NCBI GenBank assembly: GCA_964293305.1
Contig: CAXYYO010000011.1
Span: 1 to 64,000 of the forward strand
Direction: 5' to 3'
Source: CALAGJ01 sp964293305
GTDB taxonomy: Bacteria; Bacteroidota; Bacteroidia; Chitinophagales; Chitinophagaceae
Length of the DNA stretch: 64,000 nucleotides
Below, one piece after another: positions 53,382 through 63,522 of the stretch. How positions within the stretch are numbered: the stretch's first letter is position 1; each line of letters opens with the position of its first letter. The notes beneath the pieces are model-generated. The model was not told the origin of the DNA, did no database searches, and saw nothing but the letters and a program-made list of their open reading frames with translations. The translations under genes were made by a program, and so were the position numbers.

Positions 53382-54302
53382 TTAACGTAGCAGTTCACAA
53401 GGTTTAATACCAGTATATTTTTTAAATGCTGCTGAAAAATGTGATATTGAAGAGTATCCCAGCATGATGGAAACTTCCGTAACATTACATCCTTTCTCAT
53501 TTAATAAAGTTTGTGCATACTCCATTCTTTTTTGCTGATAAAAATCAAAAATGGTGGTGCCATAAATTTCTTTAAATCCTTTTTTTAGATAACATTCATT
53601 CATTGCCACCTTCCGGCTCAATTCTTTTATAGTGATAGGATCGCCTAAATTATTTAATAATATATCTTTTGCTTTGTAGATCCGGTTTCTGCCTTCCTGA
53701 TCTGAAAGAAATTTGCAGGTAAACTGAATTTCTTTTTTTTCTTGGATACATTCTAAACTATACAACAATAACTCTTGAGATTTACCCAATAGAAATATCT
53801 TTTCTAAAGCTCCTTCATATTGATGAGTATCCAACTGCTGAAGCAATGTGCGCTTTCGCTGGCAAAGCAAAAAAGTTTTTGAAAAGGATTGATGATGTTT
53901 AAATGACAATAATTGCTCTCTTTCATCATCAAGATTGGGCTGCTGAAAAAATTGTATTAAAGTATTTGCAGTAAAGCGGAACGAATATAGATTGATGCTT
54001 TCCTGATGATGTGTACAAATCTTATTCGAATCTGCGCAATAATGACATACTTCTGCGTCACAATATTTATTGCCTAAAAGGCAGTACCTAATTTCTAAAT
54101 AATTCTTAGATTTATCTGTTGGATGTGTAGAATAGATCAATAAGCCCATGTCAATAGGAGCAGGTTCATTTTTTCTGGCACTTAATTTATTTAATGCATA
54201 ATGAGGGCCTCCAGGTATTATCATTTCATCCTGCTTTAATACAATGTACTTTTCCTCTATATGTGGAAAGCTTATATTGTATAACAAGTGTAATTGAGCC
54301 AT
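53382..54302 (-). CDS. AraC family transcriptional regulator with N-terminal Cys/His cluster
   Basis: 306 residues. The C-terminal double HTH (about 205-306) is 'LGDPITIKELSRKVAMNECYLKKGFKEIYG', then 'VTEVSIMLGYSSISHFSAAFKKYTGIKPCELLR'. The N-terminal part contains a dense cluster: Cys74, Cys81, Cys86, Cys89, Cys96, His98 and His99. This suggests a bound metal or iron-sulfur centre, or a redox switch. It may sense oxidants, metals or thiol-reactive compounds and control the adjacent DinB-like gene. The ligand is unknown. Confidence 0.85.
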   Translation of the reverse strand: MAQLHLLYNISFPHIEEKYIVLKQDEMIIPGGPHYALNKLSARKNEPAPIDMGLLIYSTHPTDKSKNYLEIRYCLLGNKYCDAEVCHYCADSNKICTHHQESINLYSFRFTANTLIQFFQQPNLDDEREQLLSFKHHQSFSKTFLLCQRKRTLLQQLDTHQYEGALEKIFLLGKSQELLLYSLECIQEKKEIQFTCKFLSDQEGRNRIYKAKDILLNNLGDPITIKELSRKVAMNECYLKKGFKEIYGTTIFDFYQQKRMEYAQTLLNEKGCNVTEVSIMLGYSSISHFSAAFKKYTGIKPCELLR

Positions 54303-54516
54303 AATGATGCAAAAATAATTACATAATCTAAGATATAATGAATGACGGGTAAGCTAATTGTCATAAATTCATACACCTTCTACTTTTAGTGGAACTAATA
54401 GAATATTTCTTACGTAAAAGATGAACAATTCATCTTGTAGCTATACAAAACATGAATTGAGAATTCATCTGTTGGTTTTAGAAGATGAATGTATTTACCA
54501 AAATTTAATATATCCT

Positions 54517-54960
54517 TTACATGCCTGGAAACATAGGTCTTGCAATACCCTCTCTAAATGGCCAAGGCACAACTGCTAAAATAAGAATCAATGCCAATAT
54601 ATAAAACACTGCCGTACGTTTTGCATTGCCCGATTTTTTTAAACTTATATGTCCTACTGTTATAAAAATTATTGCAAGTAGCATACCTGTTATATGCTCT
54701 ACAGCCCAAAATCTGGAGAAAGAATCTTGCATAATAGCACCAAAACTTCCTTTTTGCTCTAGCATAACTTTTAGACCTACAGTTTCACTAAAATAATATT
54801 GATACAATCCTATAATCAAAGTAATATGAGAAAAGATAAGCAGGTATTTGCTGAGGTTTAGTTTTACTTTATCTCTAAATAGACCAGCTATGTTTACAAT
54901 TAAAAGAATAAGAATAATCCAGCGTAAAATGTTGTGTAAATGCAATAATCCAGTCGCCAT
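54517..54960 (-). CDS. Small four-helix membrane protein (labelled 'cytochrome B' in related genomes)
   Basis: About 147 residues with four transmembrane helices. Possible haem-ligand histidines are spread over them (LLHLHNILRW at the start, IFSHITLIIG, WAVEHITGMLLAIIFITVGHISL). Homologues in Bacteroidota usually begin 'M-x-T-G-L-L-H-L-H', so I chose the ATG giving MATGLLHLH rather than the one six codons upstream. There is no operon partner. A role in electron transfer is suggested only by the histidines. Confidence 0.6.
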   Translation of the reverse strand: MATGLLHLHNILRWIILILLIVNIAGLFRDKVKLNLSKYLLIFSHITLIIGLYQYYFSETVGLKVMLEQKGSFGAIMQDSFSRFWAVEHITGMLLAIIFITVGHISLKKSGNAKRTAVFYILALILILAVVPWPFREGIARPMFPGM

Positions 54961-55290
54961 ATTTTTTTTTGCAAACATAGAGTATTACATAATTCGTATG
55001 ATCATGTTTTTAGATATAAGACATCAAACCCAAAACCATATATTATAATATAGTTTTAATTCTTAAAATTTAAATCAATCATCTTTCATTATTAAGGCCA
55101 AATTGAAGCAACAAATCATACATTTAATGAGTATATGAAAACTTTAATTTTAATACCGATAGGAGAAAAGCTCTTGCCTTCATAATTTTTTTGAGTTCTT
55201 GAATCTTTAAGAAATTAATCATATTATAGATTTATATTGCCCAACTCCGCACTACTAGAAAACAAATAATTATTCATTCAAAAAAATTAA
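54961..55290. other. AT-rich intergenic region
   Basis: Between the leftward membrane protein gene and the rightward sugar dehydrogenase gene. It should hold both promoters. No ORF, RNA or strong repeat was seen. Confidence 0.4.
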
Positions 55291-56727
55291 ATGATGAAAA
55301 AAGTACATGCACTGCACTTGGCCTCCACAATGTGGTTGTGTTTAATGGCATTGATTACAAATGCACAGACTCCCACCGTTTCGCTTCCACTTTTTATAAG
55401 CGGGCTTGCCTCCCCTGTTAAGCTTACAAACGCAAACGACAACAGTAATCGCCTGTTTGTAGTAGAACAGGATGGCAAAATAAAAATCATTAGGAATGGG
55501 GTTGTACAATCAAAGCCTTTTCTTGATATTTCCAGTAAAACTAATGAGAATGGCGAACAGGGTTTATTGAGCTTGGCCTTTCCTCCAAAGTACAAACAGC
55601 ATGGTTATTTTTTCATTTATTATACTGACTTAAGTGGCAATGTTACTGTGGCCCGGTATCAGGTAAGCAAAGCAAATGCAGACTCTGCATTATTGAGTTC
55701 GGAACGAATTCTATTTAATCTTCCAAAGCCGGGTGGTTTTACAAATCACAATGGTGGCGATATATTCTTTGGGAAGGACAATTTTCTATACATCACAATA
55801 GGCGATGGTGGAGATGGTGGAGATCCATTTAATAATGCTCAGAATGGCAATGTTTTTTTTGGCAAAATGCTTAGGGTAAATGTAGCTACCAATACTGCAC
55901 CATACTATACCATACCCGCAAGTAATCCCTATATAAATGATCCTAACGTAAAAGATGAAATTTATGCAGTAGGCTTACGCAATCCATGGAGGTGGAGTTT
56001 TGATAGGCTTACCGGAGATGTATGGATTGCTGATGTAGGTCAGGATAAGAGGGAAGAAGTGAATTTTTTGACAGCTGCAAATGCAAAGGGTGCTAACTAT
56101 GGATGGCGTTGCTACGAAGGAAGTATAGGTTATAACCTTACGGGATGTGGCTCAAGTACTAATTATGTATTTCCGATTTTTGACTATTCACACAACCTGA
56201 GTACAGGTGGATTTAGCATCACCGGAGGTTTTGTATATAGAGGTACACAGTATCCTGCTTTGCAGGGATATTATTTGTGTGCTGATTATATCACTTCAAA
56301 GCTTTGGAAAATAAATCCAAATGGTAGTGGTGGATGGAATGTAGTTCGTCAAAACTGTCCTAGTGGTATAGCGAGCTTTGGCGAAGATGAAGATGGTGAA
56401 ATGTATGCTGTAAGTACTAGTGGCAAAATTTATAAGGTAACTGTCATTCCTGAACCTTTAGTAGCTGCACAAACAGGAATCTTCGGCTCAACACAACAAT
56501 TAATATATCCTACCCTTATTCAAAACAATCAGGTGAATATTTTGCTGAATGGTAGTTTTCAAAATGTTCGCATTACAAACATGAATGGACAAATTGTTTT
56601 ACAGCAGAATATTGCCCATCAAACTGGTGTATTGAAGTTAATATTGCCCAACTTAAATAAAGGAGTTTATATCGTTCAACTGATTGGTGAAAACGCCATT
56701 AAGCAAGAGAAAGTAATAGTGGAATAA
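55291..56727 (+). CDS. PQQ-type soluble sugar dehydrogenase with T9SS sorting domain
   Basis: 478 residues. The signal peptide (to about residue 26, ITNAQ) leads into a six-bladed propeller of the glucose/sorbosone dehydrogenase family: 'GLASPVKLTNANDNSNRLFVVEQDGKIKII', 'NHNGGDIFFGKDNFLYITIGDGGDGGDP', 'GLRNPWRWSFDRLTGDVWIADVGQDKREEVN', 'YGWRCYEG'. These hold the PQQ and Ca2+-binding residues of the family. The last 80 residues are a T9SS type A sorting domain (YPTLIQNNQVNILLNG ... KGVYIVQLIGENAIKQEKVIVE). It should oxidise sugars or related alcohols outside the cell. An alternative ATG is one codon later. Confidence 0.88.
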   Translation: MMKKVHALHLASTMWLCLMALITNAQTPTVSLPLFISGLASPVKLTNANDNSNRLFVVEQDGKIKIIRNGVVQSKPFLDISSKTNENGEQGLLSLAFPPKYKQHGYFFIYYTDLSGNVTVARYQVSKANADSALLSSERILFNLPKPGGFTNHNGGDIFFGKDNFLYITIGDGGDGGDPFNNAQNGNVFFGKMLRVNVATNTAPYYTIPASNPYINDPNVKDEIYAVGLRNPWRWSFDRLTGDVWIADVGQDKREEVNFLTAANAKGANYGWRCYEGSIGYNLTGCGSSTNYVFPIFDYSHNLSTGGFSITGGFVYRGTQYPALQGYYLCADYITSKLWKINPNGSGGWNVVRQNCPSGIASFGEDEDGEMYAVSTSGKIYKVTVIPEPLVAAQTGIFGSTQQLIYPTLIQNNQVNILLNGSFQNVRITNMNGQIVLQQNIAHQTGVLKLILPNLNKGVYIVQLIGENAIKQEKVIVE

Positions 56728-56832
56728 TGCGTTTAGAAAACATAGCATTGAAATTAGATATTTATGGATGATTTATATAATAGTTATAATATTATTTTTC
56801 TATTACCCCATACAAAGTTATCTCCACAAAAA

Positions 56833-56860
56833 AATCGCCCATCGATTAAGATGGGCGATT
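56833..56860. terminator. Terminator between convergent genes
   Basis: A ten-base-pair stem aatcgcccat / atgggcgatt with an eight-base loop. A run of A on its left gives a U tract for the leftward transcript. It serves mainly the beta-helix lipoprotein gene and perhaps also the sugar dehydrogenase gene. Confidence 0.8.
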
Positions 56861-56888
56861 TATATTTTAAGGGTTAAACTATAAAATC

Positions 56889-58295
56889 TTACTTTGTCAT
56901 ATCTAACATTGTCCAACCTTTCCACCAATCAGCATTATCAGTTCCACATGCACCTCTGTAAGCAACTGGTGTAAGTGTAGATAATTTTGAACTGGTAAAT
57001 GAAGCACCCGAAAGAAGAGGACTTCCTACCTTTGGAGTAAAGTCAGGATTGGTATAATTAAAAGCATTGGTTAATGCTACTTCATCATTCGTTGTGTAAA
57101 TTGTATTACTGTTTGAAACATCAGTAAACCAGTTTGTAAAATCTTGTGTAGTCCATCCAGTGGGCGATGAGGAACTAGCAGCATAACTTAATGGCGTATT
57201 GCTTCCTGCTATCACATTATTTTGTAGTAGCATAGAACCAGTGCCAATATTCAAATCAGTAGGTGTGCCCTTACTACCATCTAACAAGATACCGGTTGGA
57301 TATCCCATAAATACTGAATTGAAAATAGAAATGCTTGTATTACGACGTAAATGTGCGCCAGAGCCGTAGTTTGAACTACCCACATTTGTCAAAGATTGGC
57401 GTGGTCCTATAATGGTGATATTACTATATACCGCAGTGGTAAGCGGCGTTATTGTACTACCATTAGCATCATTATCACTCTCAAAACCATTACTTTTTGA
57501 AATATCTGCTACAGCACTATCTCTTAATACGATAACCCATTGTACAGTTCCACTGTAACCATTGTCAGTATCTAAATCATCATCTAATGTACTTGCAATC
57601 ACCAAATGTCTTAAATCTACCGAACCTCCAAAGCATTCAACACCATCATCATTTGCTTTGAATATTTCTACATAATCAATACTGGTTCCTTTACCTACAC
57701 CAGCCAATGTAAGGCTATTGATTTCATTATCTGGCAAATAGGCGTATCCAGCATATTCAATCCTTACATAACGTTGTATTCCACTGTTGTCGTTATTGTC
57801 TACACCGCCATACACACCAAGTTGTTCGGCATTATTAATGCCACCTTCAATAGAACCAATACCCTGTGTGCCATTAAAAGATGCGTTGGTAGTGGCATTA
57901 CCCAATATTATAATACCACCCCAGTCACCACGGCTAGGTAAGGATTCATCACTTGTAAAAATGATGGGCTTATCTTTTGTGCCGTCTGCAATGATTTTTG
58001 CACCTCTAGTAATCACCAATGTACCTCTGGAAGTAACACCTTTTTCTCCATGAATTTCTGTACCTGGCTCTATCGTTAATGTAGCTCCATTGATTACATA
58101 CACAATGCCACGTATTTGGTAGATATTTCCTGCTTTCAAAGTACGATCAGCAGAAATTTTTCCTTCTAATACTAATTGCTCTTCAATTTCATTGCCACCT
58201 CCGTTATCTGGAGTGCCATCTACTTCAATTTTTCTGCAACTCCACTGCATCGTGATAATGCTAAGAATCAAAGAATAAATAATTGTTTTTTTCAT
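56889..58295 (-). CDS. Beta-helix-like surface lipoprotein paired with TonB receptor
   Basis: 468 residues. The lipobox has its cysteine at residue 20 (TMQWSC). The protein starts 'LVLEGKISADRTLKAGNIYQIRGIVYVINGATLTIEPGTEIHGEKG' and continues with runs of short strands and turns (GTLVITRGAKIIADGTKDKPIIFTS; GDWGGIIILGNATTN; YVRIEYAGYAY; DDGVECFGGSVDLRHLVIAST). This suggests a right-handed parallel beta-helix. Proteins of this type recur next to TonB receptors in Bacteroidota, and some databases mislabel them. It lies 32 bases after the receptor gene and is probably its surface partner. The ligand is unknown. Confidence 0.7.
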   Translation of the reverse strand: MKKTIIYSLILSIITMQWSCRKIEVDGTPDNGGGNEIEEQLVLEGKISADRTLKAGNIYQIRGIVYVINGATLTIEPGTEIHGEKGVTSRGTLVITRGAKIIADGTKDKPIIFTSDESLPSRGDWGGIIILGNATTNASFNGTQGIGSIEGGINNAEQLGVYGGVDNNDNSGIQRYVRIEYAGYAYLPDNEINSLTLAGVGKGTSIDYVEIFKANDDGVECFGGSVDLRHLVIASTLDDDLDTDNGYSGTVQWVIVLRDSAVADISKSNGFESDNDANGSTITPLTTAVYSNITIIGPRQSLTNVGSSNYGSGAHLRRNTSISIFNSVFMGYPTGILLDGSKGTPTDLNIGTGSMLLQNNVIAGSNTPLSYAASSSSPTGWTTQDFTNWFTDVSNSNTIYTTNDEVALTNAFNYTNPDFTPKVGSPLLSGASFTSSKLSTLTPVAYRGACGTDNADWWKGWTMLDMTK

Positions 58296-58327
58296 TTTTC
58301 TAGTCTATAATTTTATTTTATATATTT

Positions 58328-61138
58328 CTATTTGATAGTATAAGCAAAACTGATGGAAACATTAGTGCCATATACTCTGCGTAATGCCAAGGCATCAAGA
58401 TCTGGAGAATAAGTTTTGGTGTTATCTAAGTCATGATAAAAGTTTGCGGGTCTGTTGAAAATATCAGAGATATTCAATTTTATTTCACCATTTCCCTGCA
58501 TTAATTTCTTCGAAACTTGTAAGTCTAATAAAGGACGTGGTGCTTCCCAAATAGGAGGAAGCTGTTCATTACCCACGTACAATATTCTTCTTCCTACTAC
58601 ATTAAATAATGCTGTGGTATATAATCCGAGTTCTTCTACATCATATTGCAAACCTGCGTTTATCAAGTAAGGACTTTGACCCTGCATTGGTCTATTCAAT
58701 GTTTGTTCATCAAACTTTACTCTGTTATACATATATGATACGTTACCTTGTACTGTAAATCGTTTAAATGATGGCCACATATCTAATTTTTTTCTAAATT
58801 CTAACTCTGCACCATAAGTAGTAGCAGACGCTGCATTTAAGAAATTAAATGTACTGCTGCTACCTGCTCCACTTTGATTAAAGGCAACTTCGATTGGGTT
58901 TTGAAAATATTTATAAAAAAGACCTACAGTAATCATTTCACCTGCACGTGGGTACCATTCATACCTCAAATCGACATTTGTAATTCTTGTACGCTTGATG
59001 GATGGATTTCCTATGATGGTGGCACCTACTTCAAAATCGTAGAATGCAAGGTTCGTAAGCTCTCTAAACTCCGGACGAACAACGGTTTGAGATAAGGCCA
59101 ATCTCAAATTGGTTTGCTGATTCAATTTTGCAGTAGCATTTATGGCGGGTAAAAAATCACCTACTTTGCTATATGAGTATCGAGGGTCAGATGACTGAGT
59201 GCTGCCTACCAACTGGTCATAATTTTCGTAACGGAGGCCCCATACTATACGCAGCCAATCAGTAAAATTGTTGTCCAATTGAATATATCCAGCATTCATG
59301 ATTGTATTTGCTAAATATCTGAAGTTGATGTCTGTATTCAAATCAAAATGAAACTGATTGGCATCTGTTCCAAAATTTTCTGGAGCAAAAATTTCATTTT
59401 CCGGAAGACTAAGTAATGATTTATTATCCTGTGGCAAATAAATACTGAAAGGTTTAGAATCAAACAAACGATCTTTTACCAATAGCGAATACCCTGCTTT
59501 TATGCTTTGCTTATTGTTTAGCCAATTGAAATTCTTTACAATGTCAGCACCTGCACTATAGTTGTATTCATTTAAGAATGAATAAAATACATTTCCTGAT
59601 TTTTGTGATAAGGCTGGGCCTAGAAATGCATAATAAGGACTTCCCGCTGCGGTTATATCTTGATTGTATTGTAAGCGTTGTTGTCTAGGAATATATTGGT
59701 CTAATATGGTAAAACTACCATACCAATTTAGCTGAAATTTTAAGTTTGGAATATTATGCTCCCCTTTTAATTGAGTATTAAAAAAAGTATTTGACTTAAA
59801 ACCTGTTTCCGTTGCTTTAATATTTTCACCATTGATAGGATCTCTTTCAAAATCTTTACCTGTACGCAATATGGTATAATCTGTAGCATTTACGTTTATC
59901 AAATTTTTAAAACTAATCTTATTATAATTATTGAGTTTTAAAGAAAAATTAGCCAATGCTCCTGCTAATACATCTGTTGCATATTTGTTATTAAAATAAT
60001 CAAAACTAGCATCAGGTTTACCGTCGTTGATATTAAAAAATCTGTTCTCAAATTCGAGATTTTTCACACTTCTATTGTAAGTGATGGCAGCTATGCCACC
60101 TAAATCTTTGCCAAAAAGACGGGTACTGAACCCACCACTCATTTGTAAATTTTGGCCAAGGGCAGACGCTGCATTATTTTTTGATTGTGTATTCCAGCTA
60201 TTACCCACAATACCTACACCCAAATTATTTTTATCTTGCTGTGATAGGTTTGCAAACGCTGTCTTAGTAGGAAAATCTGGGGATAGACCACGAAGGCCGT
60301 TATCATATCCTAAAAAATCTGTGGATGCACCTGGGTAGGTATAAAAATCTTTACCCAAAGTGTTGGTATTAATACTTGTGCCCAAAAGAATGGTGAAAAA
60401 ATTACGTGTAGGCACATCTTTAGTATTTATCTGTACCAACCCACCTGCCCATTCTGCTGAGTATTCCGGTATAAAAGTTTTATTTACTATAATATTATCA
60501 ACCATGGTGGCTGGAAAAATATCATAGGAAAATGTTTTGCGATCCGGCTCGGTGCTACTTAATAATATACCATTTAGCATTGCTTGATTATAACGGTCTC
60601 CTAAGCCACGAATTACAAGATAACGGCCTTCCTGTATGGACAAACCGGTTACTCTTTTTAAGGCATCGGCAGTACTTTTATCTGGTGATCTCTTAATAGA
60701 TTCTGCACTGATAACCTGCGCAACGGCATTGGTGTTTTTCTGGAAAGTTATCAATGCATTTGTGGTCTCTTTTTTTGCTGAAGATGATTTTACAGTTACA
60801 TCGGTTAAATTATTTCCTGCTTGTACAAGTACAATGTCCAATGTTTGTTCTTCGGTAGTCTTAATCTCTATTCCACTTATTTTCTTAGTGGCAAAACCTA
60901 CATAACTTACTTCAAGTTCATAATTTGTACCTACAGGCAATTTTAGCGTATAGCGTCCTTCAATATCTGTAGTGGTGCCACGTTTGGTGGTTGCTTCCTT
61001 AACACTTACCCCGGCTAAAGGCTTATTATTATTGTCTAAAATTTTTCCGGTAAGAATACCGTTTGTTGATTGAGAAAAGGTAGATAAGGATATAAATAGA
61101 AAACTAAAAATACCTATCATTTGTATTAATCTTAACAT
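58328..61138 (-). CDS. TonB-dependent receptor with carboxypeptidase-regulatory-like domain
   Basis: 936 residues. The signal peptide (to about 22) precedes a CarboxypepD_reg-like domain (about 25-110; GKILDNNNKPLAGVSVKEATTKRGTTTDIEGRYTLKLP). The plug follows (about 125-245; VIRGLGDRYNQAMLNGILLSST, AEWAGGLVQINTKDVP). A large barrel completes it, ending in KRVYGTNVSISFAYTIK-type strands. It imports a bulky ligand across the outer membrane using TonB energy. It is not SusC-like in its plug and no SusD follows; a beta-helix lipoprotein takes that place. The substrate is unknown. Confidence 0.9.
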   Translation of the reverse strand: MLRLIQMIGIFSFLFISLSTFSQSTNGILTGKILDNNNKPLAGVSVKEATTKRGTTTDIEGRYTLKLPVGTNYELEVSYVGFATKKISGIEIKTTEEQTLDIVLVQAGNNLTDVTVKSSSAKKETTNALITFQKNTNAVAQVISAESIKRSPDKSTADALKRVTGLSIQEGRYLVIRGLGDRYNQAMLNGILLSSTEPDRKTFSYDIFPATMVDNIIVNKTFIPEYSAEWAGGLVQINTKDVPTRNFFTILLGTSINTNTLGKDFYTYPGASTDFLGYDNGLRGLSPDFPTKTAFANLSQQDKNNLGVGIVGNSWNTQSKNNAASALGQNLQMSGGFSTRLFGKDLGGIAAITYNRSVKNLEFENRFFNINDGKPDASFDYFNNKYATDVLAGALANFSLKLNNYNKISFKNLINVNATDYTILRTGKDFERDPINGENIKATETGFKSNTFFNTQLKGEHNIPNLKFQLNWYGSFTILDQYIPRQQRLQYNQDITAAGSPYYAFLGPALSQKSGNVFYSFLNEYNYSAGADIVKNFNWLNNKQSIKAGYSLLVKDRLFDSKPFSIYLPQDNKSLLSLPENEIFAPENFGTDANQFHFDLNTDINFRYLANTIMNAGYIQLDNNFTDWLRIVWGLRYENYDQLVGSTQSSDPRYSYSKVGDFLPAINATAKLNQQTNLRLALSQTVVRPEFRELTNLAFYDFEVGATIIGNPSIKRTRITNVDLRYEWYPRAGEMITVGLFYKYFQNPIEVAFNQSGAGSSSTFNFLNAASATTYGAELEFRKKLDMWPSFKRFTVQGNVSYMYNRVKFDEQTLNRPMQGQSPYLINAGLQYDVEELGLYTTALFNVVGRRILYVGNEQLPPIWEAPRPLLDLQVSKKLMQGNGEIKLNISDIFNRPANFYHDLDNTKTYSPDLDALALRRVYGTNVSISFAYTIK

Positions 61139-61378
61139 AGCATGTTATTTGGCCGCAAAGGTCAAATTCCATTGTTATCAAATTGTTAAGCAATTGTTAC
61201 CAAAACATTATAAAACGGTTTATTCACAATGTGAAGAAATTAAAATATGTGTTATGATAAGTGCCTGAAATGCATACCAACAAAGGGGATTCTCTTTAAT
61301 GAATGCATTCAGACTTAAGCAGAAATGCATGATTTCTAATTCATCAAAAAATAAAGAAAAATTGGTTTTTTGATTAAA

Positions 61379-63319
61379 CTAAATTCTGCCAGCTACTATT
61401 TCATCTACCACCGAAGGATCTAGCAATGTGGTGATATCACCCAGATTTGTAATATCCTGTTCGGCAATCTTCCGCAATATGCGGCGCATTATTTTTCCAC
61501 TTCTTGTTTTTGGTAGCCCGGTTACAAACTGTATTTTATCAGGTTTGGCAATGGGCCCTATAATTTTTGAAACGGTATGAGCAATATCCTGTTTGCCCAA
61601 TCCTTCATTGCCATGATGCCCCGTGTAAATTACAAACGCATAAATGCCCTGACCTTTTATATCATGAGGGTATCCTACTACAGCACTTTCTACAACTCCT
61701 GCATGCATGTTTATGGCATTTTCTACCTCTGCTGTGCCAATACGATGGCCACTTACATTTAGAACATCATCCACTCGGCCTGTAATTCTGTAATTACCAT
61801 TTATATCTCTCAAGGCACCATCACCCGTAAAATATAATTGCTCATAGGTAGCAAAATAATTTTGCTTGCACCGCTCATGATTGCCATATGTGGTACGTAG
61901 TATGCCAGGCCATGGTGCTTTAATACAAAGGTTGCCCCTTGTAATACCATCATCATCTGGAATCGTTATTTCTTCCCCTTTTTCATTCACCAAAATGGGT
62001 TGTACTCCGGGCATGGGTAAACTGGCCCATGAGGGTATGCCAGGAGTAACACCTGCCATATTTGAAATCATGATACCACCAGTTTCCGTTTGCCACCAAG
62101 TATCTACTATTGGGCAATTTTTTCTTCCTATATTTTCATCATACCAATGCCATGCTTCTTCATTGATAGGTTCTCCTACGGTGCCTAATGTGGTTAGTGA
62201 ATTCAAGTTTTTATCCGTGAGTGGCTCTTTTCCAAAACACATTAAACTTCTGATGGCAGTGGGTGCTGTGTATAAAATATTTACTTTATGCTTCTGTACT
62301 ATTTCCCAAAATCTTCCTGCATCCGGCCAAGTAGGAATTCCTTCAAACATCATTGTGGTGGCACCTGCACAAAGAGGGCCATACAAGATATAACTATGCC
62401 CGGTAATCCAACCAATATCTGCTGTGCAGAAATGTACTGAACCCGGCTTATACTGAAATACGTTTACGAAAGTATAAGTAGCCCACACCATGTATCCTGC
62501 ACAGGTATGTACTACACCTTTTGGCTTACCGGTAGAGCCACTGGTATATAAAATAAATAGTGGGTCCTCGGCATCCATTGTGGCTGCTATGAGTGCACCG
62601 GCATTAGAATCTGCATTTAGCATTTCTTCTGCATGTTCCATTTCGTCTTCCCACCAAATGTCTCTCCCTTTTATCATACTAACAGGAGTACGGGTACGGG
62701 TGTACACTATTACCTTGCTCACTGTTTTATTTCCTATTAAGGCAGTGTCAATGGTGTCTTTAAGAGGAATAATTTTATTACCTCTGTAAGCTCCATCGCA
62801 TGTTATAATACAGGTAGCGGCTGCATCTTCAAGCCTATCAGCAATACTCTGTGCGCTAAAGCCGCCAAATATTACGGAATGAATAGCCCCAATACGTGCA
62901 CAGCCTAAAATGGCATAAGCCAGTTCCGGCACCATCCCCATATAAATACATACACGGTCACCTTTTTTTACCCCATTATTTAATAGCATTTGAGCTACCT
63001 GGCAAACCCTCAAGTGAAGCCTTCTATATGTTACTGTACGCACCCTTTCACTAGGATCATTCGATTCCCATATAATGGCAGGTTCATCAGCTTTATCATG
63101 TAAATGTCTGTCAATACAATTTTCTGTAATATTCAGTTTGGCATCCTTAAACCATTCTACTTTTGGATCTGTAAAATTCCAATCTAACACTTTGGACCAA
63201 GGTGCTTTCCAATGAAATGATTCAGCAACTTTAGCCCAAAATTGCTCCGGGTTTTCAATGCTATCTTGATAATCTTTTTTGTATGCCTCAAGAGATGTTA
63301 TCTGAAATGGATAGGCCAT
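61379..63319 (-). CDS. acs: Acetyl-CoA synthetase
   Basis: 646 residues, the normal Acs length. Motifs: 'FILYTSGSTGKPKGVVHT' (AMP-binding P-loop), 'DIGWITGHSYILYGPL', 'DTWWQTETGG' with the acetate-pocket tryptophan, 'YFTGDGALRD', 'GRVDDVLNVSGHR', and the C-terminal 'LPKTRSGKIMRRILRKI' with the lysine that is acetylated to regulate the enzyme. It activates acetate with ATP and CoA. It is a single gene with its own upstream space. Confidence 0.97.
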   Translation of the reverse strand: MAYPFQITSLEAYKKDYQDSIENPEQFWAKVAESFHWKAPWSKVLDWNFTDPKVEWFKDAKLNITENCIDRHLHDKADEPAIIWESNDPSERVRTVTYRRLHLRVCQVAQMLLNNGVKKGDRVCIYMGMVPELAYAILGCARIGAIHSVIFGGFSAQSIADRLEDAAATCIITCDGAYRGNKIIPLKDTIDTALIGNKTVSKVIVYTRTRTPVSMIKGRDIWWEDEMEHAEEMLNADSNAGALIAATMDAEDPLFILYTSGSTGKPKGVVHTCAGYMVWATYTFVNVFQYKPGSVHFCTADIGWITGHSYILYGPLCAGATTMMFEGIPTWPDAGRFWEIVQKHKVNILYTAPTAIRSLMCFGKEPLTDKNLNSLTTLGTVGEPINEEAWHWYDENIGRKNCPIVDTWWQTETGGIMISNMAGVTPGIPSWASLPMPGVQPILVNEKGEEITIPDDDGITRGNLCIKAPWPGILRTTYGNHERCKQNYFATYEQLYFTGDGALRDINGNYRITGRVDDVLNVSGHRIGTAEVENAINMHAGVVESAVVGYPHDIKGQGIYAFVIYTGHHGNEGLGKQDIAHTVSKIIGPIAKPDKIQFVTGLPKTRSGKIMRRILRKIAEQDITNLGDITTLLDPSVVDEIVAGRI

Positions 63320-63522
63320 TTTTTTTTGGGTAAATGTAAGTGGGATATGTAGATATTTTAAAAGACTTATTATTGATTTTTGCTAAACCGAATTTCTATT
63401 TCGCATTCAGTCGAAAATTGTGTGCAATTGTATCATGCAATCATGAAACTTGAATAATTGCCTTAAATCAAAATATAGTTCTATTTTTACTTTTCCTTAA
63501 TTATAAAAGCAGATTAAATAAT

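Noticed and set aside
61881..62393. Antisense 170-codon ORF inside acs
   Set aside because: The acs frame is fully explained by a known enzyme; the antisense ORF has no family features.
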